From the NCBI GenBank assembly GCA_030147805.1, contig JASBUR010000055.1, positions 1-54,704 of the forward strand: a stretch of 54,704 nt of DNA, written 5' to 3'. Source of the stretch: Sphingomonadaceae bacterium. Lineage in GTDB: Bacteria > Pseudomonadota > Alphaproteobacteria > Sphingomonadales > Sphingomonadaceae. Under the pieces are notes generated by a model. It was not told the DNA's origin and did no database searches. It saw nothing but the letters and a program-made list of their open reading frames with translations. Below are positions 52,470 through 54,704 of the stretch, in pieces; positions within the stretch are counted from its first letter, which is position 1; each line of letters opens with the position of its first letter. A program made the position numbers and the translations under genes.

Positions 52470-53240
52470 ATGACCGCGCTCGCCCTTGCCCTGTTCGCGA
52501 TGATCGCCATCGTCGCGCTGCGCTATCTCGCGGTGTCGGGCTTCTTCGCCTGGCTGTCGACCCGCGTGCGCCCGGGCCTCTACGCCGGCCAGCGCGCGCA
52601 GATCCGCCGCGAGATCGGCTGGTCGCTGCTCGCCGCGGCGATCTACGGCGCGCCGGCGGGGCTCGCGATGTACGCCTGGACCGAGCTCGGCTGGACGCGC
52701 ATCTACACCGACGCTGGCGCCTATCCGCTGCTGTGGATTCCTCTCAGCATTTTCGTCTATCTATTTATCCACGATAGTTATTTCTACTGGACGCATCGCG
52801 CGATGCACCGGCCGTGGCTGTTCCGGCGCATGCATGCCGTCCACCACGACAGCCGGCCGCCGACCGCCTGGGCGGCGATGTCCTTCCACCCGTGGGAGTC
52901 GCTGTCGGGGGCGCTGCTGATCCCGGCGCTGGTGTTCCTGATCCCGATTCACGTCGCGGCGCTGGGCGTGGTGCTGAGCGTGATGACCTTCTTCGGCGTC
53001 ACCAACCACATGGGCTGGGAGATCTTCCCGCGGCGCTGGGTCGAGGGCCGCTTCGGCGCGGCGATGATCTCCGCCTCGCACCACCACAGGCACCACACGG
53101 ACTATCGCTGCAACTACGGTCTCTACTTCCGCTTCTGGGACCGGCTGTGCGATACCGACCGGGGCTTGTCGGGGGACTTGCATGTCGAGTCGAGGAATCT
53201 TCGCCGCGCTGGCGGCACTGCTGCTGACCGGCGCGGCTGA
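52470..53240 (+). CDS. Fatty-acid hydroxylase / sterol-desaturase superfamily membrane protein
   Basis: A 256-residue di-iron membrane enzyme. Histidine boxes: HDSYFYWTHRAMHRPW, HAVHHDSRPPTAW, and SHHHRHHTDYRCNYG, all present. Four membrane segments. It would hydroxylate or desaturate a lipid. The codons around 52741-52790 are unusually AT-rich (CTA, TTT, AGT, ATT) in a GC-rich gene. Its 3' end runs 59 bp into the next gene in another frame, so its C-terminal tail (LHVESRNLRRAGGTAADRRG) may not be meaningful. Confidence 0.9.
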   Translation: MTALALALFAMIAIVALRYLAVSGFFAWLSTRVRPGLYAGQRAQIRREIGWSLLAAAIYGAPAGLAMYAWTELGWTRIYTDAGAYPLLWIPLSIFVYLFIHDSYFYWTHRAMHRPWLFRRMHAVHHDSRPPTAWAAMSFHPWESLSGALLIPALVFLIPIHVAALGVVLSVMTFFGVTNHMGWEIFPRRWVEGRFGAAMISASHHHRHHTDYRCNYGLYFRFWDRLCDTDRGLSGDLHVESRNLRRAGGTAADRRG

Positions 53241-53619
53241 CGCGCCGCCGCTGACGCTTCAGCTGGTGCTGACCGGGCTGCGGTCGAGCGACGGCGCGCT
53301 GCGGCTGTGCCTGTGGCACCACGCCGAGCGCTTCCCCGACTGCAAGAAGGGCCGGGACGTCCGCCTGCTGTCGGCGCCCGCCGCCGCCGAGGTGCATATC
53401 GCCGTCACCGACCTCGCGCCCGGCAGCTATGCGGTGTCGGTGATCCACGACGAGAACGACAATCGCAAGCTCGACAAGAATTTCATGGGCATCCCGACCG
53501 AGGGCGTCGGCTTCAGCGGCAACGCCGCGGTGACCTTCGGCCCGCCGTCGTTCGCCAAGGCCAGCTTCGACGTCGCCGCCGCGCCGGTGCAGACGATCCG
53601 GATGAAATATTTCCTGTAG
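53182..53619 (+). CDS. DUF2141-family exported protein
   Basis: A 145-residue exported protein with a short signal peptide (MSSRGIFAALAALLLTGAADA). DUF2141 hallmarks are LVLTGLRSSDGALRLCLWHHAERFPDC, APGSYAVSVIHDENDNRKLDKNFMGIPTEGVGFSGNA, and KASFDVAA at the end. The family is often linked to carotenoid or sterol-like genes; role unknown. It starts inside the fatty-acid hydroxylase gene and likely is translated by coupling. Confidence 0.9.
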   Translation: MSSRGIFAALAALLLTGAADAPPLTLQLVLTGLRSSDGALRLCLWHHAERFPDCKKGRDVRLLSAPAAAEVHIAVTDLAPGSYAVSVIHDENDNRKLDKNFMGIPTEGVGFSGNAAVTFGPPSFAKASFDVAAAPVQTIRMKYFL

Positions 53620-53650
53620 GGGGCGGTACCGACCCTCTCCTCCCATGGTT

Positions 53651-53752
53651 CGTCATTCCCGCGAAGGCGGGAACCCAGCACGGCAACTAGCGCCCGCGGA
53701 AGCGGGCAATCCTTTCGTGGCGGACCGGGTCCCCGCCTTCGCGGGGATGACG
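53651..53752. repeat. Long inverted repeat (alphaproteobacterial REP-type element)
   Basis: The left arm CGTCATTCCCGCGAAGGCGG (53651-53670, continuing to 53676) is matched by a nearly perfect reverse complement at 53727-53752, with 50 bases between them. Sequence of this type (GTCATTCCCGCGAAGGCGGG) is a common intergenic repeat in sphingomonads. Could terminate transcription from the DUF2141 side or protect the mRNA end. Confidence 0.75.
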
Positions 53753-53782
53753 AATGGAGTTGAGGGGTGGCGCACCGCTTCA

Positions 53783-53788
53783 TTGACA
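53783..53788 (+). promoter_or_regulatory. Possible -35 box of the thiC leader
   Basis: TTGACA at 53783-53788 is about 30 bp upstream of the TPP riboswitch P1 stem. The -10 region at the right spacing (GCATCG) is poor, so this is only a candidate promoter. Confidence 0.35.
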
Positions 53789-53817
53789 TCGCCCCCCGCC
53801 CCGGCGCATCGTCGCCG

Positions 53818-54704
<887 letters not shown>

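Overview
The window is a 54.7 kb piece of a GC-rich chromosome. It most resembles a member of the Sphingomonadales (Alphaproteobacteria). The pointers are an EipA-type DUF1134 gene, the XrtA/PEP-CTERM regulators PrsK, PrsR and PrsT, several tandem RND pumps, a TspO gene, sulfatases, and an ectoine operon with a dedicated aspartate kinase. Genes are densely packed on both strands. I saw no integrase, insertion sequence, phage gene or CRISPR array. Two tRNA genes are present: Gln(TTG) at 23395-23469 and Ser(GCT) at 48285-48377.

Layout. 1-2.6 kb: 5' part of an RND efflux operon (adaptor plus truncated permease) on the minus strand. 2.9-5.8 kb: two small GlsB/YeaQ-type membrane proteins, a SIMPL-domain protein, an MBL-fold hydrolase and a MarR repressor. 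6.0-13.6 kb: the ectoine/hydroxyectoine operon ectA-ectB-ectC-ectD-ask, followed by two MFS transporters and a tiny membrane protein. A TTGATT-N17-TATATA promoter and an AATCCT-N12-AGGATT inverted repeat lie between the divergent MarR gene (probably ectR) and ectA. 13.7-19.6 kb: an SDR, two exported sulfatases, a TetR regulator and a lipoprotein formylglycine-generating enzyme (FGE), which look like a self-contained sulfatase system. 19.7-23.3 kb: a cation/calcium exchanger and an 821-residue fusion of an SDR epimerase with a membrane domain. 23.5-29.7 kb: surface-polysaccharide genes (polyprenyl-P glycosyl-1-P transferase, UDP-sugar epimerase, YdcF-type protein, large SLBB export protein), partly in lower-GC DNA. 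29.9-36.9 kb: MarR, proC, YbjN, ubiK, tspO and a second RND pump. 37.0-39.1 kb: zinc alcohol dehydrogenase and three tandem, very hydrophilic small proteins. 39.1-48.3 kb: prsT, prsR, prsK, an EpsB-like sugar transferase and mannose-1-phosphate guanylyltransferase. 48.5-53.6 kb: mixed housekeeping genes (DUF1289, FAH family, eipA, dihydroorotase family, ygfZ, fatty-acid hydroxylase, DUF2141). 53.6-54.7 kb: an inverted repeat, a TPP riboswitch and the 5' part of thiC.

The common theme is stress and the cell envelope: compatible-solute synthesis, exopolysaccharide synthesis and its regulation, drug efflux, and envelope integrity. The most interesting items are the lipoprotein FGE with two membrane-anchored sulfatases, the SDR/VKOR-like fusion that has lost its expected CxxC, the trio of hydrophilin-like proteins, and the PrsK/PrsR/PrsT module without an exosortase in view. 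Start codons were chosen from ribosome-binding sites and are inferences. All family names come from motif recognition, not from a database search.
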